Assembly (NCBI GenBank): GCA_913054135.1
Contig: CAJXJK010000010.1
Location: 113,154 to 177,153 of the forward strand
DNA from: an uncultured Flavobacteriales bacterium
GTDB taxonomy: Bacteria > Bacteroidota > Bacteroidia > Flavobacteriales_D > Crocinitomicaceae
Reading direction: 5' to 3'
DNA length: 64,000 bases
Shown here: piece after piece, positions 35,214 through 44,587 of the stretch
How the letters are laid out: the number at the start of each line of letters is the position of its first letter
How positions within the stretch are numbered: the stretch's first letter is position 1
Position numbers and translations under genes: made by a program
The notes under the pieces: model-generated
What the model was told of the DNA's origin: nothing
The model's database searches: none
The model's input: only the letters and a program-made list of their open reading frames with translations

Positions 35214-37685
35214 ATGAAAAAGTCATTCTACATACTTTTGTTTTCTGTTTTTTTTGGACAGATATCTATGTCGCAAAATCTTCTCGGGAAGCTTAATTTT
35301 ACTAAGGTTGAATTCAATAATGACAGTTCATTAGCTGTGATTTCACAGAAAAAAAAGATGGGACTTTTTGATGTCAAAAAACAAGAGTTTATTCTTAAAC
35401 CATCAAAATCGACAATATTGCCATCTTTTGAGAGGGACTGGTATATAATATTGGGTAAAAAAGAGAACAAGGTTTATGAACACGGAGCAAATATGTTCCA
35501 CCCTTTCTCCCAGTATTCGAATGATATCAGTGGTTTCTCAATTAAAGAGTTAGAGAATAATAGAATCCTTATTCAAGATTACGACTTAACAATTTGGGAT
35601 CCAGATAAGTTTGGAGAGAACCGATTGGTGCAAAGAGGTTATCAAAAAAGTGGAGTGTTCAACAGTTCTGCTAATGAGTGGGAAATAAAGAATGATTATG
35701 AGCGCATTTATGAGATAAATAATAGGCTCGTATGTCGAAAAGATGATTCGGTTTGGGTGGAGGTTTCGACTGAAGAAGAAGAATTTTGGAATGTTAAGGA
35801 GATGTATGACACGCATTATGATGTTTTTGAAAACAAGGGAGATGGATATCAAAAAGTGGGTGCAGATATTAAGAATTCAGAAGATGGTTTGAAATCCATC
35901 TATAGCGGCATGCAATTTGAAATGCACGATAATTTGGTCATTCTGAAAGATGGAGATAAATATGGTGTAATCAGGTTCAATTTATTTGAATTAACAGATA
36001 GATTTTATTCTTATCTGGATACATCCACCATACTAAAAACAGAACAAAAGTTTGCAACAATCGGCCATCAAGAAATTTGTGTTGCTTATCAATCGCAAGA
36101 TGACTCCATTCATATTCTTCTGAATGATCGAGAACATAATGACTTCTATACAATTGCAGGTGGAAAGTCAGATTTAAGACTTCTTTTTAAGGATGACTGG
36201 CTAAGTTTGAGAAAAATGGATGGTGAATATGAGCATCTTGATCATGTTGAATACTATGAGTCTTCAACCGAATATAATTTCGGGATTGAATTAGTTGATT
36301 CAAACCGAGTACTCGTAACTGACTACTATTTGGAATCTCCTGAGCCGGTTTATGATGAATACGGTGAACAAATTTTTGATGAAAATGGAGACTTTGTTTA
36401 TGAAGAGAGTGGAGGAATTGTACAGGAGTCAGGAGTAATTGATAAGAATACTGGAGAGTGGATATTAAATCCTAAATATATTAGAACCTTTCCATTACCG
36501 AATGGTCATTATGTAGTTCAAGAAGGGGTGACCCTTGGAATAACAGGAGGATATAGACCTAGTCTAACATCCAATTATCATTTGTTAAATCAAGAATCAG
36601 AAATCATTGAAACTAGAGAATCCAAATCCGAATTTTGGGAAAATGAGAATTTCTTAAAGCTTTTGGATGGGCGAGGAGATGATGTAAAGTTACTTGTGAG
36701 TCCAACACTTAAAGATTACAATTCTGATGAGTACGCACCACTTCATAATTATTCAACCAAAGATGGAAAAATGAAATTACTCTCTCAAATAGAAGATTTT
36801 GATCAATTATATGAAGCACATGAAGCAGAGTTCATTTATCGTAATCAAGAGTTTAATCATTGGGTAACTATGGATTCTGGAGTGTGGAAACTTAATTTTT
36901 CTGATACTTCATTTGTATTAGATAATCCTTCATCTCCTATAGAAATTCATCATGCGAAAGGTGGTGAATGTAGAAGGGTGATCCAAATTTCAGCAGAAAT
37001 TGACACCACCGTTTTGTGTAAAGTGGATGATAATCCTGCTTGTGATAAAGACATTTTCCCGGTAACCCTAACCCTTACTTCTTTTGGTGATTCAATGATC
37101 ATTGTAAATGATGTATATCGTGCAGAATATGAAAAGTTGGACGAATGGGGTGAAGCATATTTTTTATGTACAGAAGATTATGCGGGCAGTGCTGTGTGGA
37201 AGAAAGACGAAGAAGAGAATTGGATAAATGTCACACCTTACTATGCTCGTGTTGACGTTTTGCCAAATGGATTTTTGGCGAAGACTAGGAGAAATGACGG
37301 AGGTTTGGTGATTGAAGAATGGGATGATGGATTTGCCTCCGTTGATGAGTTTGGAAATCTAGAACTGAATGGAGTTGAAGAAGAACGTTATTTATGGTTA
37401 AAGTCTAATCTAGAAGCCAAATCATTTATGGATTACTATGATTTCCCTCTGATTGAAGATCTAGGATTTGGGGTGAAAGTGTGCACAGATAATGGCTGCA
37501 TGTTGGTGACTTATTCTGGTATAGCCTTAACTGATGATGTTTGGTACAATTTCAGAATTGAAGATGAACGAATAATTGGTACCAAATTAATTCCATTAGA
37601 CTGGGGATATGATGACACGCCTACCGAATATGACGCCGTAGATGTGATGTTTGAAATGCTAACTCTTGAAGATTTGGAGAAATAG
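35214..37685 (+). CDS. Large secreted protein with WG-like repeats
   Basis: An 823-residue exported protein starting at the ATG 35214 (MKKSFYILLFSVFFGQISMSQ); a GTG two codons earlier is also in frame. The body has irregular repeated strands reminiscent of WG repeats, e.g. KKKMGLFDVKKQEFILKP, SGVIDKNTGEWILNPKY and DGDKYGVIRFNLFELTD. Acidic and aromatic residues are abundant. No catalytic motif was recognised and there is no T9SS sorting domain at the C-terminus (ends EMLTLEDLEK), so it is probably periplasmic. It faces the ribE operon convergently, 5 bp apart. Confidence 0.6.
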   Translation: MKKSFYILLFSVFFGQISMSQNLLGKLNFTKVEFNNDSSLAVISQKKKMGLFDVKKQEFILKPSKSTILPSFERDWYIILGKKENKVYEHGANMFHPFSQYSNDISGFSIKELENNRILIQDYDLTIWDPDKFGENRLVQRGYQKSGVFNSSANEWEIKNDYERIYEINNRLVCRKDDSVWVEVSTEEEEFWNVKEMYDTHYDVFENKGDGYQKVGADIKNSEDGLKSIYSGMQFEMHDNLVILKDGDKYGVIRFNLFELTDRFYSYLDTSTILKTEQKFATIGHQEICVAYQSQDDSIHILLNDREHNDFYTIAGGKSDLRLLFKDDWLSLRKMDGEYEHLDHVEYYESSTEYNFGIELVDSNRVLVTDYYLESPEPVYDEYGEQIFDENGDFVYEESGGIVQESGVIDKNTGEWILNPKYIRTFPLPNGHYVVQEGVTLGITGGYRPSLTSNYHLLNQESEIIETRESKSEFWENENFLKLLDGRGDDVKLLVSPTLKDYNSDEYAPLHNYSTKDGKMKLLSQIEDFDQLYEAHEAEFIYRNQEFNHWVTMDSGVWKLNFSDTSFVLDNPSSPIEIHHAKGGECRRVIQISAEIDTTVLCKVDDNPACDKDIFPVTLTLTSFGDSMIIVNDVYRAEYEKLDEWGEAYFLCTEDYAGSAVWKKDEEENWINVTPYYARVDVLPNGFLAKTRRNDGGLVIEEWDDGFASVDEFGNLELNGVEEERYLWLKSNLEAKSFMDYYDFPLIEDLGFGVKVCTDNGCMLVTYSGIALTDDVWYNFRIEDERIIGTKLIPLDWGYDDTPTEYDAVDVMFEMLTLEDLEK

Positions 37686-37690
37686 TCTTC

Positions 37691-38275
37691 TTAGGATCTA
37701 GCCTCCATCATTCTCTTCACATATTTCCCAATAATATCGAATTCTAAATTCACTTTGGTTCCAGCTTTGAATGTATGAAAATTTGTGTGCTCAACAGTGA
37801 AAGGAATAATGTGCACTGAGAATAATTGATGCTCTGATTGAACCACAGTTAGGCTTACTCCATTTACCGTAATTGATCCTTTAGGTACAGTTACATCATT
37901 ATGATCATATTTGAAAACATACTCTGTGCTTCCATCTAAATCAATTACTTCAACACATTCACCTGTTGCATCTACATGACCTTGTACAATATGTCCGTCT
38001 AATCTGCCACCCATCTGCATACATCTCTCTACATTCACAACATCACCAACTTTCAGTAATCCTAAGTTGGTTTTTTGTAAAGTTTCATCAATTGCTGTCA
38101 AAGTATAGTTGTCACCATCAATGGCAACAACAGTCAAGCAACATCCGTTGTGGGCAACACTTTGGTCAATTTTTAATTCGTTCGTAAAAGGTCCTGAAAA
38201 AGTGAAATGTACATTTGAATTTTCTTCTTCTATTTTTTCAACTTTGGCTAGCGCCTCAATGATTCCTGTAAACAT
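37691..38275 (-). CDS. ribE: Riboflavin synthase alpha subunit
   Basis: A 194-residue cytoplasmic enzyme that joins two molecules of 6,7-dimethyl-8-ribityllumazine into riboflavin. It starts with the typical MFTGIIEALAKV and consists of two similar barrels. Barrel 1 has HNGCCLTVVAID and barrel 2 has GSITVNGVSLTVV; the linker has GGRLDGHIVQGHVDATG, all conserved in the family. It lies 3 bp downstream of a T9SS type B protein gene and is likely co-transcribed with it, an arrangement without obvious functional logic. Other riboflavin genes are not nearby. Confidence 0.97.
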   Translation of the reverse strand: MFTGIIEALAKVEKIEEENSNVHFTFSGPFTNELKIDQSVAHNGCCLTVVAIDGDNYTLTAIDETLQKTNLGLLKVGDVVNVERCMQMGGRLDGHIVQGHVDATGECVEVIDLDGSTEYVFKYDHNDVTVPKGSITVNGVSLTVVQSEHQLFSVHIIPFTVEHTNFHTFKAGTKVNLEFDIIGKYVKRMMEARS

Positions 38276-38278
38276 TTA

Positions 38279-40885
38279 TTAATGAGAATTGATGATTGTG
38301 ATATTGCCTTGGAAAGATCTAGGAACCAATCCGGCAAGTTTAATTTCGTTGACGGTAACAGTGTAAAAGTAGACTCCGTCATTACATTTTTTACTTTCAA
38401 TATTAAAGCCGTCCCAATTAATATCTGGGTCTGTTGTTTCAAACACTAAATCACCCCAACGACTAAATATTTTCAGATCAATACTTTCAACAAATTTATA
38501 TGGTAAAAGAGGATGATACAAATCATTTGCTCCGGAGGCATCAGGGGTGAAGATGTTAGGTAAATCATAGAGCCCTTCACAATTGTCAATACAGGCAACA
38601 TTTGAAGGCTCTGATTCATTATTGTATTGAATTGAATCAAGAGCAGTTACATAGTAACATCCCGCAATACTTCCTCTATCTGTATGAGTGAAAGAGGTGT
38701 CTAAGTCAGAATCAAATGAGGTTAAGAACTCTAGTGAATCGCCCTCATAAGCTGCGAAGTAAAGATTGTATCTGGTAACGTCATCTGCACAACTGTTATT
38801 CGGGTTTGTCCAAGTCAAGTAAGTTTCTTCTAAATTACAATCACCATCTATACTCAATACCGGTGGGCAAGGTGGAGTTAAGTCAACAGGGATTCCACAA
38901 ACTTCTTGTGACCAATTTTCAATTGGACTAACAATTCCATCCGAAGAATAAGCACCAATTGACTTGATCTTATAGCAATAAGTATTACCGTTTATCAAAC
39001 CTGTATCACGATATCCTATTTCATTTGATGTGCCAATTAAATTAAAAACTGTGCTACCAGGTGACGTCTCTCTATATATTTCATAAGAAGTGTTATTCCA
39101 AGGCACATACTCTTCCCATTCTATAAAGAGCTCATTGTCGTTCGGAATGAGACTGATGAATATAGAAGTTGCATTAAGAGAACCTCCAATCAAATTGCCG
39201 TCATTAAATAACTCTACTCGGTAGGTGTACGGATTATTTTCTGTATCCAATCCTGTATCTTCAAAAGTCGTATCAGGGTTAATAATAGAAGCTTGAGGAG
39301 TTGATGTGTAGATGAGAGTTTCAGTTCCACCACCAGTACCTTCTTGACGATACAATTGATAGTGATAAGGTCCAGGGTAAAGTGTAGTATTCAATTCTTT
39401 AGGATAAGACCATTTAACGGTATCAATACCAGTTGTAGGGTCGGTAGAAAAAATTGAGACATGAGTAAGAACTGGGATCTCAAAATTCAAGCTAGCACAA
39501 TCTACATTTGATATGCAACTTTCAACACCATTGTCCAATACAGCTGTCACAATATAGCAGTATTCATTTCCAACAATTAATCCGCTTTGATCAACATATG
39601 AATTTGTAGTAGCTGTGCCAACGAGTTCATACCCTAATCCAAGTGCTGCTCCTTGTGAACAGCAATCTTCATCCAAGTCAACCGAATCTATACTTCGGTA
39701 AATGTTATAGTAATCTAGGTTGCCACAAATAGAAGCATCCCAGCTCAAACTCATGCTATTGGCATTTGCAGTGACATTTAAATTCGTGATGGGAGGCACA
39801 TCCACTTTTATTCTAAAAGTTGAGAGATCTTCTAAAGCTACACCAGGGTCATTGTCAACAGCATGGATGATTACTGTGTAATAGTTTAAAGAGACATCTT
39901 CACAGTTCGGCACCCATTGAAAGTTTCCTATTACGGTATCGGGAGAAGAAGCATCTTGAAAAATGGCGACATTATTTCCAACATTAAAAACAGCCCCAGT
40001 TGCTGAGATGGTGATAACATCTCCTGGGTCAGGATCAGTTGCCGTAAACTCAATGTCAACAACATCTCCTGCGTAAACACAAGTGTCTGCGACATCTACT
40101 ATTATTGGAGGATTGTTGTTACAGGCTTCAACTGTAACCTGCATGTCTTGAATAACCGAGCCTACATAAAAACCATTTCTCCATTCTGTTATTTTAATGG
40201 CCAAATTATATTCTCCTTGAAATTGTGGAACATCCCAACAAAGCGTTCCTGAAATAGGATCAATTGTCATTGTTCCGCCGCCAACATCATCAGGATATTC
40301 ATATATCTCAGGAATAGACATTTCTAAACAATTCTCACCTCTACAAGGAACGAGCGAATAACTCAAACTATCTCCATCTGGGTCGTAAGCTGACAAATTG
40401 TAGCAGTACAGTTTGTTTTGACACGCATATTCAGGACAAGGGCAATCTTCAATAACTATTGAATTGTTTGGTGTGCCAATAAAAGGAGAAATTACCAACT
40501 CAGATTGGATGCAAAAAACTTTATCAACTGAATTTGTGATGTTCAATACTCCCGAATTCCGATTAGGATCTTCTACACTTATCACGTAGGTGGCAGGACC
40601 AGTGAAGGTGTGCTGTGCTATATAAGTGTTCTTTTGAACGTCATCTTGTAAAAATTGAATTGGGCTGATTCTTTGAACAGTGTCAAGTGTTCCATCACCC
40701 CATAAAATCTCTAATTCAGGTCTGTCAGCATCACTTGAGGTTTTGGTACAGGTAGTAACAATGAACTCATAAGTATATCCCGAAATATGTCTGAATGTGA
40801 TCGAGCCTGAACGATTATGTGTCGCAGCCGCACTTGAACTAATCAAAAGCGCAATAATCAAATATGTAATTTTCTTTACTGACAT
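38279..40885 (-). CDS. T9SS-secreted protein with FN3-like modules and type B (gliding-type) C-terminal domain
   Basis: An 868-residue secreted protein (signal peptide MSVKKITYLIIALLISSSAAA). N-terminal part: THNRSGSITFRHISGYTYEF, typical of a family of Bacteroidota surface proteins, followed by cadherin/PKD-like sandwiches (EFTATDPDPGDVITI) and several FN3-like modules with SLSWDASICGNLDYYNIYR and FIEWEEYVPWNNTSYEIYRE. The last ~75 residues are the CHU_C/type B sorting domain: LPNIFTPDASGANDLYHP, IDLKIFSRWGDLVFET and NDGVYFYTVTVN. It should be surface-exposed or released through T9SS. No enzymatic domain was seen; a binding or adhesion role is likely. Confidence 0.9.
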   Translation of the reverse strand: MSVKKITYLIIALLISSSAAATHNRSGSITFRHISGYTYEFIVTTCTKTSSDADRPELEILWGDGTLDTVQRISPIQFLQDDVQKNTYIAQHTFTGPATYVISVEDPNRNSGVLNITNSVDKVFCIQSELVISPFIGTPNNSIVIEDCPCPEYACQNKLYCYNLSAYDPDGDSLSYSLVPCRGENCLEMSIPEIYEYPDDVGGGTMTIDPISGTLCWDVPQFQGEYNLAIKITEWRNGFYVGSVIQDMQVTVEACNNNPPIIVDVADTCVYAGDVVDIEFTATDPDPGDVITISATGAVFNVGNNVAIFQDASSPDTVIGNFQWVPNCEDVSLNYYTVIIHAVDNDPGVALEDLSTFRIKVDVPPITNLNVTANANSMSLSWDASICGNLDYYNIYRSIDSVDLDEDCCSQGAALGLGYELVGTATTNSYVDQSGLIVGNEYCYIVTAVLDNGVESCISNVDCASLNFEIPVLTHVSIFSTDPTTGIDTVKWSYPKELNTTLYPGPYHYQLYRQEGTGGGTETLIYTSTPQASIINPDTTFEDTGLDTENNPYTYRVELFNDGNLIGGSLNATSIFISLIPNDNELFIEWEEYVPWNNTSYEIYRETSPGSTVFNLIGTSNEIGYRDTGLINGNTYCYKIKSIGAYSSDGIVSPIENWSQEVCGIPVDLTPPCPPVLSIDGDCNLEETYLTWTNPNNSCADDVTRYNLYFAAYEGDSLEFLTSFDSDLDTSFTHTDRGSIAGCYYVTALDSIQYNNESEPSNVACIDNCEGLYDLPNIFTPDASGANDLYHPLLPYKFVESIDLKIFSRWGDLVFETTDPDINWDGFNIESKKCNDGVYFYTVTVNEIKLAGLVPRSFQGNITIINSH

Positions 40886-40904
40886 TACCTGTAGGGGCGA
40901 CTAA

Positions 40905-40912
40905 CAAAGTTA
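40905..40912 (-). promoter_or_regulatory. -7 box of the type B T9SS protein/ribE unit
   Basis: TAACTTTG on the minus strand matches TAnnTTTG exactly and stands 19 bp before the ATG at 40885. It is the same octamer as the box before the 10.4 kb envelope operon. No clear TTG element lies at the usual distance. Confidence 0.5.
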
Positions 40913-41036
40913 CGAAAATGAAACGTGCCCTGCTAAGGTATAACGCAAAAAGGCCTGATTTAGTTGAATTGAAGCTCATAATTAACAATAAATTCATCCA
41001 AAAAAAAGAGTAACTTTAAAACCTAAATTATCACAT

Positions 41037-42443
41037 ATGCCAATTTATCCAAAAGTACAATCAAGAAAAAAGTCAAAGAACTTGGTGCTCCTAGTGAAGT
41101 CAGCCAATGATTTAAGTGGTTTGAAAATCGCAAAAAAGAATCAAAATGTAATCGCAAAAGCCTTATCATCTGCTGGTTCTTATAGCCAAATAAATTTTGG
41201 CGAATACTTGGCGGTCTTTAAGATTGGTAAATTGAAATTAGGAAAAGATAAAGAAGCAATCAGAAAGTTTGCAGCAACTGTTTATGATGCCGCATCACAC
41301 AAAATTGAAGATTTACAAGTTGAGAGTTCGTCGGCTGAGGCGGTTTCTTTGTTTTTAGAAGGAGCTGGATTAGCATCTTATAAATTTGACAAGTATTTCA
41401 CTGACAAAAAGAAAGCTACTTTGACCAATATTTACACCACGAATAAAAAGGTGAAGATAGATGCTGTTAATCATGTGATTGATGCAACTTGTTGGGCTAG
41501 AGATTTAGTGAATGAGCCAGTGTCTTACTTAACTGCGCCGCAATTGGCTAAGGAGATAGTAAAGAAATTTAAAGGAACTGATGCAACTGTTGAGGTTTTT
41601 GAAAAAGCAAAAATTGAATCTCTAAAAATGGGAGGTTTACTTGCAGTGAATAAAGGGTCAATTGACCCACCAACATTCACAATGATTGAATGGAAACCTA
41701 AGAATGCTAAAAATAAGAAACCAATCGTTTTGGTTGGTAAAGGAATTGTTTATGATACAGGAGGATTGAGTTTGAAGCCAACTCCTAATTCAATGGATTT
41801 CATGAAAAGTGACATGGGTGGTGCTGCTTGTATGGTGGGTGCAACTTATGCGGCTGCTAAATTAAAAACACCTCTTCATATCATTACATTAATTCCATCA
41901 ACTGATAACAGGCCTGGAGGAAATGCATACGCGCCGGGAGATGTAATTACAATGTTCAATAAAATGACCGTTGAGGTATTGAATACGGATGCCGAAGGTA
42001 GAATGGTAATGGCTGATGCCCTTTCATACGGAGATAAATTTAAACCAGAATTGGTATTAGATGCTGCAACTTTAACCGGAGCAGCTGTCAGATCAATAGG
42101 GACATTTGCTTCATGCGTTATGGGTAATGCAAACCAAGCAGATATCGATCAAGTTGTTGCTGCAGGTGACGCCACTTATGATAGAGCAGTTCAATTACCT
42201 TTCTGGGATGATTATAAAGAAGAATTGAAATCTAAAATTGCAGATTTAAAAAACCTGGGAGGTCCTTATGCAGGGATGATTACTGCAGGTAAGTTTTTAG
42301 AGCATTTTACAAAATCACCTTACATACATATCGATATCGCAGGACCAGCATTTAATCACGGTAAAGACAGCTATAGAGGTCTTGGCGGAACAGGAGCTGG
42401 AGTGAGATTAGTAACAGAATTTTTAAAGAATAGAGCAAAATAA
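41037..42443 (+). CDS. pepA: M17 leucyl aminopeptidase
   Basis: A 468-residue cytoplasmic metallo-exopeptidase that removes N-terminal residues from peptides using two metal ions. The M17 signature NTDAEGRM starts at N316. The other metal/active-site stretches are VGKGIVYDTGGLSLKP (Lys and Asp), MDFMKSDMGGAA (Asp) and the PSTDNRPGGNAYAPGDV loop. The common S/T in the Lys-Asp strand is replaced by Tyr (VYDTGG), as in several Bacteroidota members. A -7-like box TAACTTTA lies at 41011-41018. It overlaps pdxA by one base (TAATG). Confidence 0.95.
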   Translation: MPIYPKVQSRKKSKNLVLLVKSANDLSGLKIAKKNQNVIAKALSSAGSYSQINFGEYLAVFKIGKLKLGKDKEAIRKFAATVYDAASHKIEDLQVESSSAEAVSLFLEGAGLASYKFDKYFTDKKKATLTNIYTTNKKVKIDAVNHVIDATCWARDLVNEPVSYLTAPQLAKEIVKKFKGTDATVEVFEKAKIESLKMGGLLAVNKGSIDPPTFTMIEWKPKNAKNKKPIVLVGKGIVYDTGGLSLKPTPNSMDFMKSDMGGAACMVGATYAAAKLKTPLHIITLIPSTDNRPGGNAYAPGDVITMFNKMTVEVLNTDAEGRMVMADALSYGDKFKPELVLDAATLTGAAVRSIGTFASCVMGNANQADIDQVVAAGDATYDRAVQLPFWDDYKEELKSKIADLKNLGGPYAGMITAGKFLEHFTKSPYIHIDIAGPAFNHGKDSYRGLGGTGAGVRLVTEFLKNRAK

Positions 42444-43489
42444 TGGCAAACCAAATTAAAGTTGGAATCACTATAGGTGATATTAATGGAGTAGGATTAG
42501 AGGTAATCATTAAAGCACTTTCAGATGCTAAAGTTTACTCAAATTCAATTCCGATTATTTATGGATCTTCAAAGTCTGTTTCATTTCATAAGAAAGCGTC
42601 ACAACAAGATGAGTTTAATTACTTGGCTGTTAAAGATGCGTCTGAAGCAAAACCTAAAAAGGTGAACCTTATCAACTGTTGGACAGAAGAAGTAAGTATT
42701 GTGCTCGGTGAGAAGAATGCAAACGGAGGAAAATACGCTTTGCTCTCTTTAGAGGCAGCAATGGCTGACTTGAAAGCAGGTAAGATTGATGTACTTGTAA
42801 CAGCTCCTATAAATAAGGATTGCGTTAAAGAAGCTGGTTTTGAATTTGCAGGACACACAGAGTATTTAGCTCATGAAACCGAAGCTGAAGATGTTTTGAT
42901 GTTCATGATTGCTGACGAATTGAGAGTAGGTGTAGTGACTGGTCACGTTCCTTTGAAAGATGTAGCGGCACTGATTACACCTGAGGCAGTAGAGAAAAAA
43001 TTGAGAATGATGTTAAAATCATTACGTCAAGATTTCTTAATTAATAAGCCAAGAATTGCTGTATTAGGATTGAATCCTCATGCAGGTGATAGAGGAACTA
43101 TTGGCTCTGAAGAAATGGAAATTATCAATCCTGTCATTACAAAATTGCGTGATGAAGGCGAGCTAATTTATGGTTCATATTCGGCTGATGGATTCTTTGG
43201 TTCATCAAATGTCAAAATATTTGATGCGATTTTATCAATGTATCATGACCAAGGTTTAACTGGATTTAAATCAATTTCGTTTGATGAAGGAGTGAATTAT
43301 ACAGCTGGATTATCAATTGTAAGAACTTCTCCTGATCACGGTACAGCCTATGATATTGCTGGGAAAAACAAGGCTTCAGCTCGTTCGTTTAGAAATGCTT
43401 ACTTCTTGGCTTGTGATGTTCATAATAGAAGAGAACAATATAAAGAGCTACATAAAAACCCACTTCAAAAACAATCTACCAAGAAATAG
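42443..43489 (+). CDS. pdxA: 4-hydroxythreonine-4-phosphate dehydrogenase
   Basis: A 348-residue NAD-dependent enzyme of the vitamin B6 (DXP-dependent) pathway. Family marks: VGITIGDINGVGLEVIIKAL at the start, VTAPINKDCVKEAG, FAGHTEYLA (metal-binding His), VTGHVPLKDV, VLGLNPHAGDRGTIG and MYHDQGLTGFK (His metal ligand), and RTSPDHGTAYDIAGK. It is coupled to pepA by the TAATG overlap. The start ATG is fixed by this overlap and by the standard N-terminus. Confidence 0.96.
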   Translation: MANQIKVGITIGDINGVGLEVIIKALSDAKVYSNSIPIIYGSSKSVSFHKKASQQDEFNYLAVKDASEAKPKKVNLINCWTEEVSIVLGEKNANGGKYALLSLEAAMADLKAGKIDVLVTAPINKDCVKEAGFEFAGHTEYLAHETEAEDVLMFMIADELRVGVVTGHVPLKDVAALITPEAVEKKLRMMLKSLRQDFLINKPRIAVLGLNPHAGDRGTIGSEEMEIINPVITKLRDEGELIYGSYSADGFFGSSNVKIFDAILSMYHDQGLTGFKSISFDEGVNYTAGLSIVRTSPDHGTAYDIAGKNKASARSFRNAYFLACDVHNRREQYKELHKNPLQKQSTKK

Positions 43490-43492
43490 CAC

Positions 43493-43522
43493 TTGTAGTA
43501 TAAAATTTTATTCCTACCTTTG
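43493..43522 (+). promoter_or_regulatory. Promoter of yceD-rpmF
   Basis: TTG at 43493-43495 and TACCTTTG at 43515-43522, 19 bp apart: a near-ideal Bacteroidota promoter located in the spacer after pdxA, 18 bp before the yceD ATG. It makes the ribosomal/fatty-acid block independent of pepA-pdxA. Confidence 0.75.
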
Positions 43523-43540
43523 CCGTCCTATTTTGACGGG

Positions 43541-44080
43541 ATGAGTAAGAGTGAATACATTATCAGGTTCTCAGGACTTAAAGAGGGTGTTTACAATTAC
43601 GGCTTTGAAGTAGGAAACGCGTTCTTTGAGCAACTTGATTATTCTGAAATTGAAAAAGCTCAATTAAAGGTAAAGGCAGTCTTCGAAAAAAAGGAGACCA
43701 TGTTGATGCTGAATATTGAGCTTGAGGGAGAAGTTGAATTGATGTGTGATAAATGCACAGATGATTTTAACCTTCTAGTTTCTGGAGAAGAGGAGTTGAT
43801 TTATAAATTCGGAGAAGGAGAATCAGATGATGAAAAGATCATCATTATTTCTCATAACGAAATTGAAATCGACATATCTCAGCCTATCTATGAAGTGACT
43901 TGCCTAGCAATACCTTCAAAAAGGGTTCATCCAGAAGGACAGTGTAATGAAGAAATGCTAAACGCAATGGATAATTATCTAATGGTTGAGTCAGATGAAG
44001 TTGACGATTCTGCAGATGATGATTCTGATGATAATGATGAAGTTGACCCAAGATGGGCGGCTTTGAATAAATTGAAATAA
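43541..44080 (+). CDS. yceD: YceD/DUF177-family protein
   Basis: A 179-residue protein from the ATG 43541 (MSKSEYIIRFSGLKEGVYNY); an in-frame TTG at 43520 lies inside the promoter box and is rejected. It shows the DUF177 pattern: a Cys pair in ELMCDKCTDDF, IDISQPIYEVTCLAIPSKRVHPEG with a further Cys, and DPRWAALNKLK at the end. The acidic stretch DDSADDDSDDND before the end is long. In many bacteria this gene precedes rpmF; YceD has been linked to 23S rRNA or L32 accumulation, but the mechanism in this phylum is not known. Confidence 0.93.
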   Translation: MSKSEYIIRFSGLKEGVYNYGFEVGNAFFEQLDYSEIEKAQLKVKAVFEKKETMLMLNIELEGEVELMCDKCTDDFNLLVSGEEELIYKFGEGESDDEKIIIISHNEIEIDISQPIYEVTCLAIPSKRVHPEGQCNEEMLNAMDNYLMVESDEVDDSADDDSDDNDEVDPRWAALNKLK

Positions 44081-44127
44081 TGACTTTTTGTGAGTAAATC
44101 TCACAACTAAATTTAAAATAAGGTAAA

Positions 44128-44319
44128 ATGGCACATCCTAAGAGAAAGATCTCGAAAACGAGAAGAGACAAAAGAAGAACACACGTAAAGGCTGTTGCAG
44201 ATAACATCTCAACATGTCCAACTACAGGTCAACCTCACCTTTTCCATAGAGCTCACTGGCACGAAGGGAAACTTTACTACAAAGGAAAAGTAGTAATGGA
44301 AAAAGAAGTTGCTGTTTGA
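44128..44319 (+). CDS. rpmF: 50S ribosomal protein L32
   Basis: A 63-residue basic ribosomal protein with the typical start [19 protein letters not shown]. Only one Cys ([17 protein letters not shown]) is present where zinc-binding forms have four, so this is the zinc-free form. This is common in Bacteroidota, I believe. The gene is 47 bp after yceD and followed by a strong terminator (44376-44409), which separates it from fabH. Confidence 0.97.
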   Translation: MAHPKRKISKTRRDKRRTHVKAVADNISTCPTTGQPHLFHRAHWHEGKLYYKGKVVMEKEVAV

Positions 44320-44587
44320 TATAAGTTTTATCGACTGATTCAACATCAGTTAATAATTCACTAAACTTTTTATTTAAAGGATAATTGCATGCGTGTAATT
44401 ATCCTTTTTGTGTTTTATCCCTACCCGATTCAATGTCGTTTTTTAGAAAAAAATGAGCTTTTCGTCGAAAAATGAGACAGATTTGATCAAAAATGACGTT
44501 TTCTTTCATTTTTTTGATAAATTTATCCCCTATTTAAAATACCGGCGCTAAACCCAAATATTAGTTCCACTAAGCAGACAACAAACC
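44320..44587 (+). promoter_or_regulatory. Intergenic region before fabH with repeated AAAAATGA octamers and a palindrome
   Basis: After the rpmF terminator, the octamer AAAAATGA occurs at 44449, 44468 and 44489, spaced 19 and 21 bases (about two helical turns each), with an inverted copy TCATTTTT at 44506-44513. A perfect 12-bp palindrome GATAAATTTATC follows at 44516-44527, 60 bp before the fabH ATG. These could be binding sites of a lipid-synthesis regulator. No clear TAnnTTTG box was seen, and A/T-rich sequence makes chance repeats likely. Confidence 0.35.
44376..44409 (+). terminator. Intrinsic terminator after rpmF
   Basis: AAAGGATAATT (44376-44386) pairs perfectly with AATTATCCTTT (44397-44407) over a 10-base loop, followed by TT and G then more T. 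An 11-bp perfect stem is convincing although A/T-rich. Confidence 0.75.

Noticed and set aside
43520..43540. Upstream TTG start for yceD.
   Set aside because: It falls in the TACCTTTG promoter box; the ATG at 43541 is preferred.
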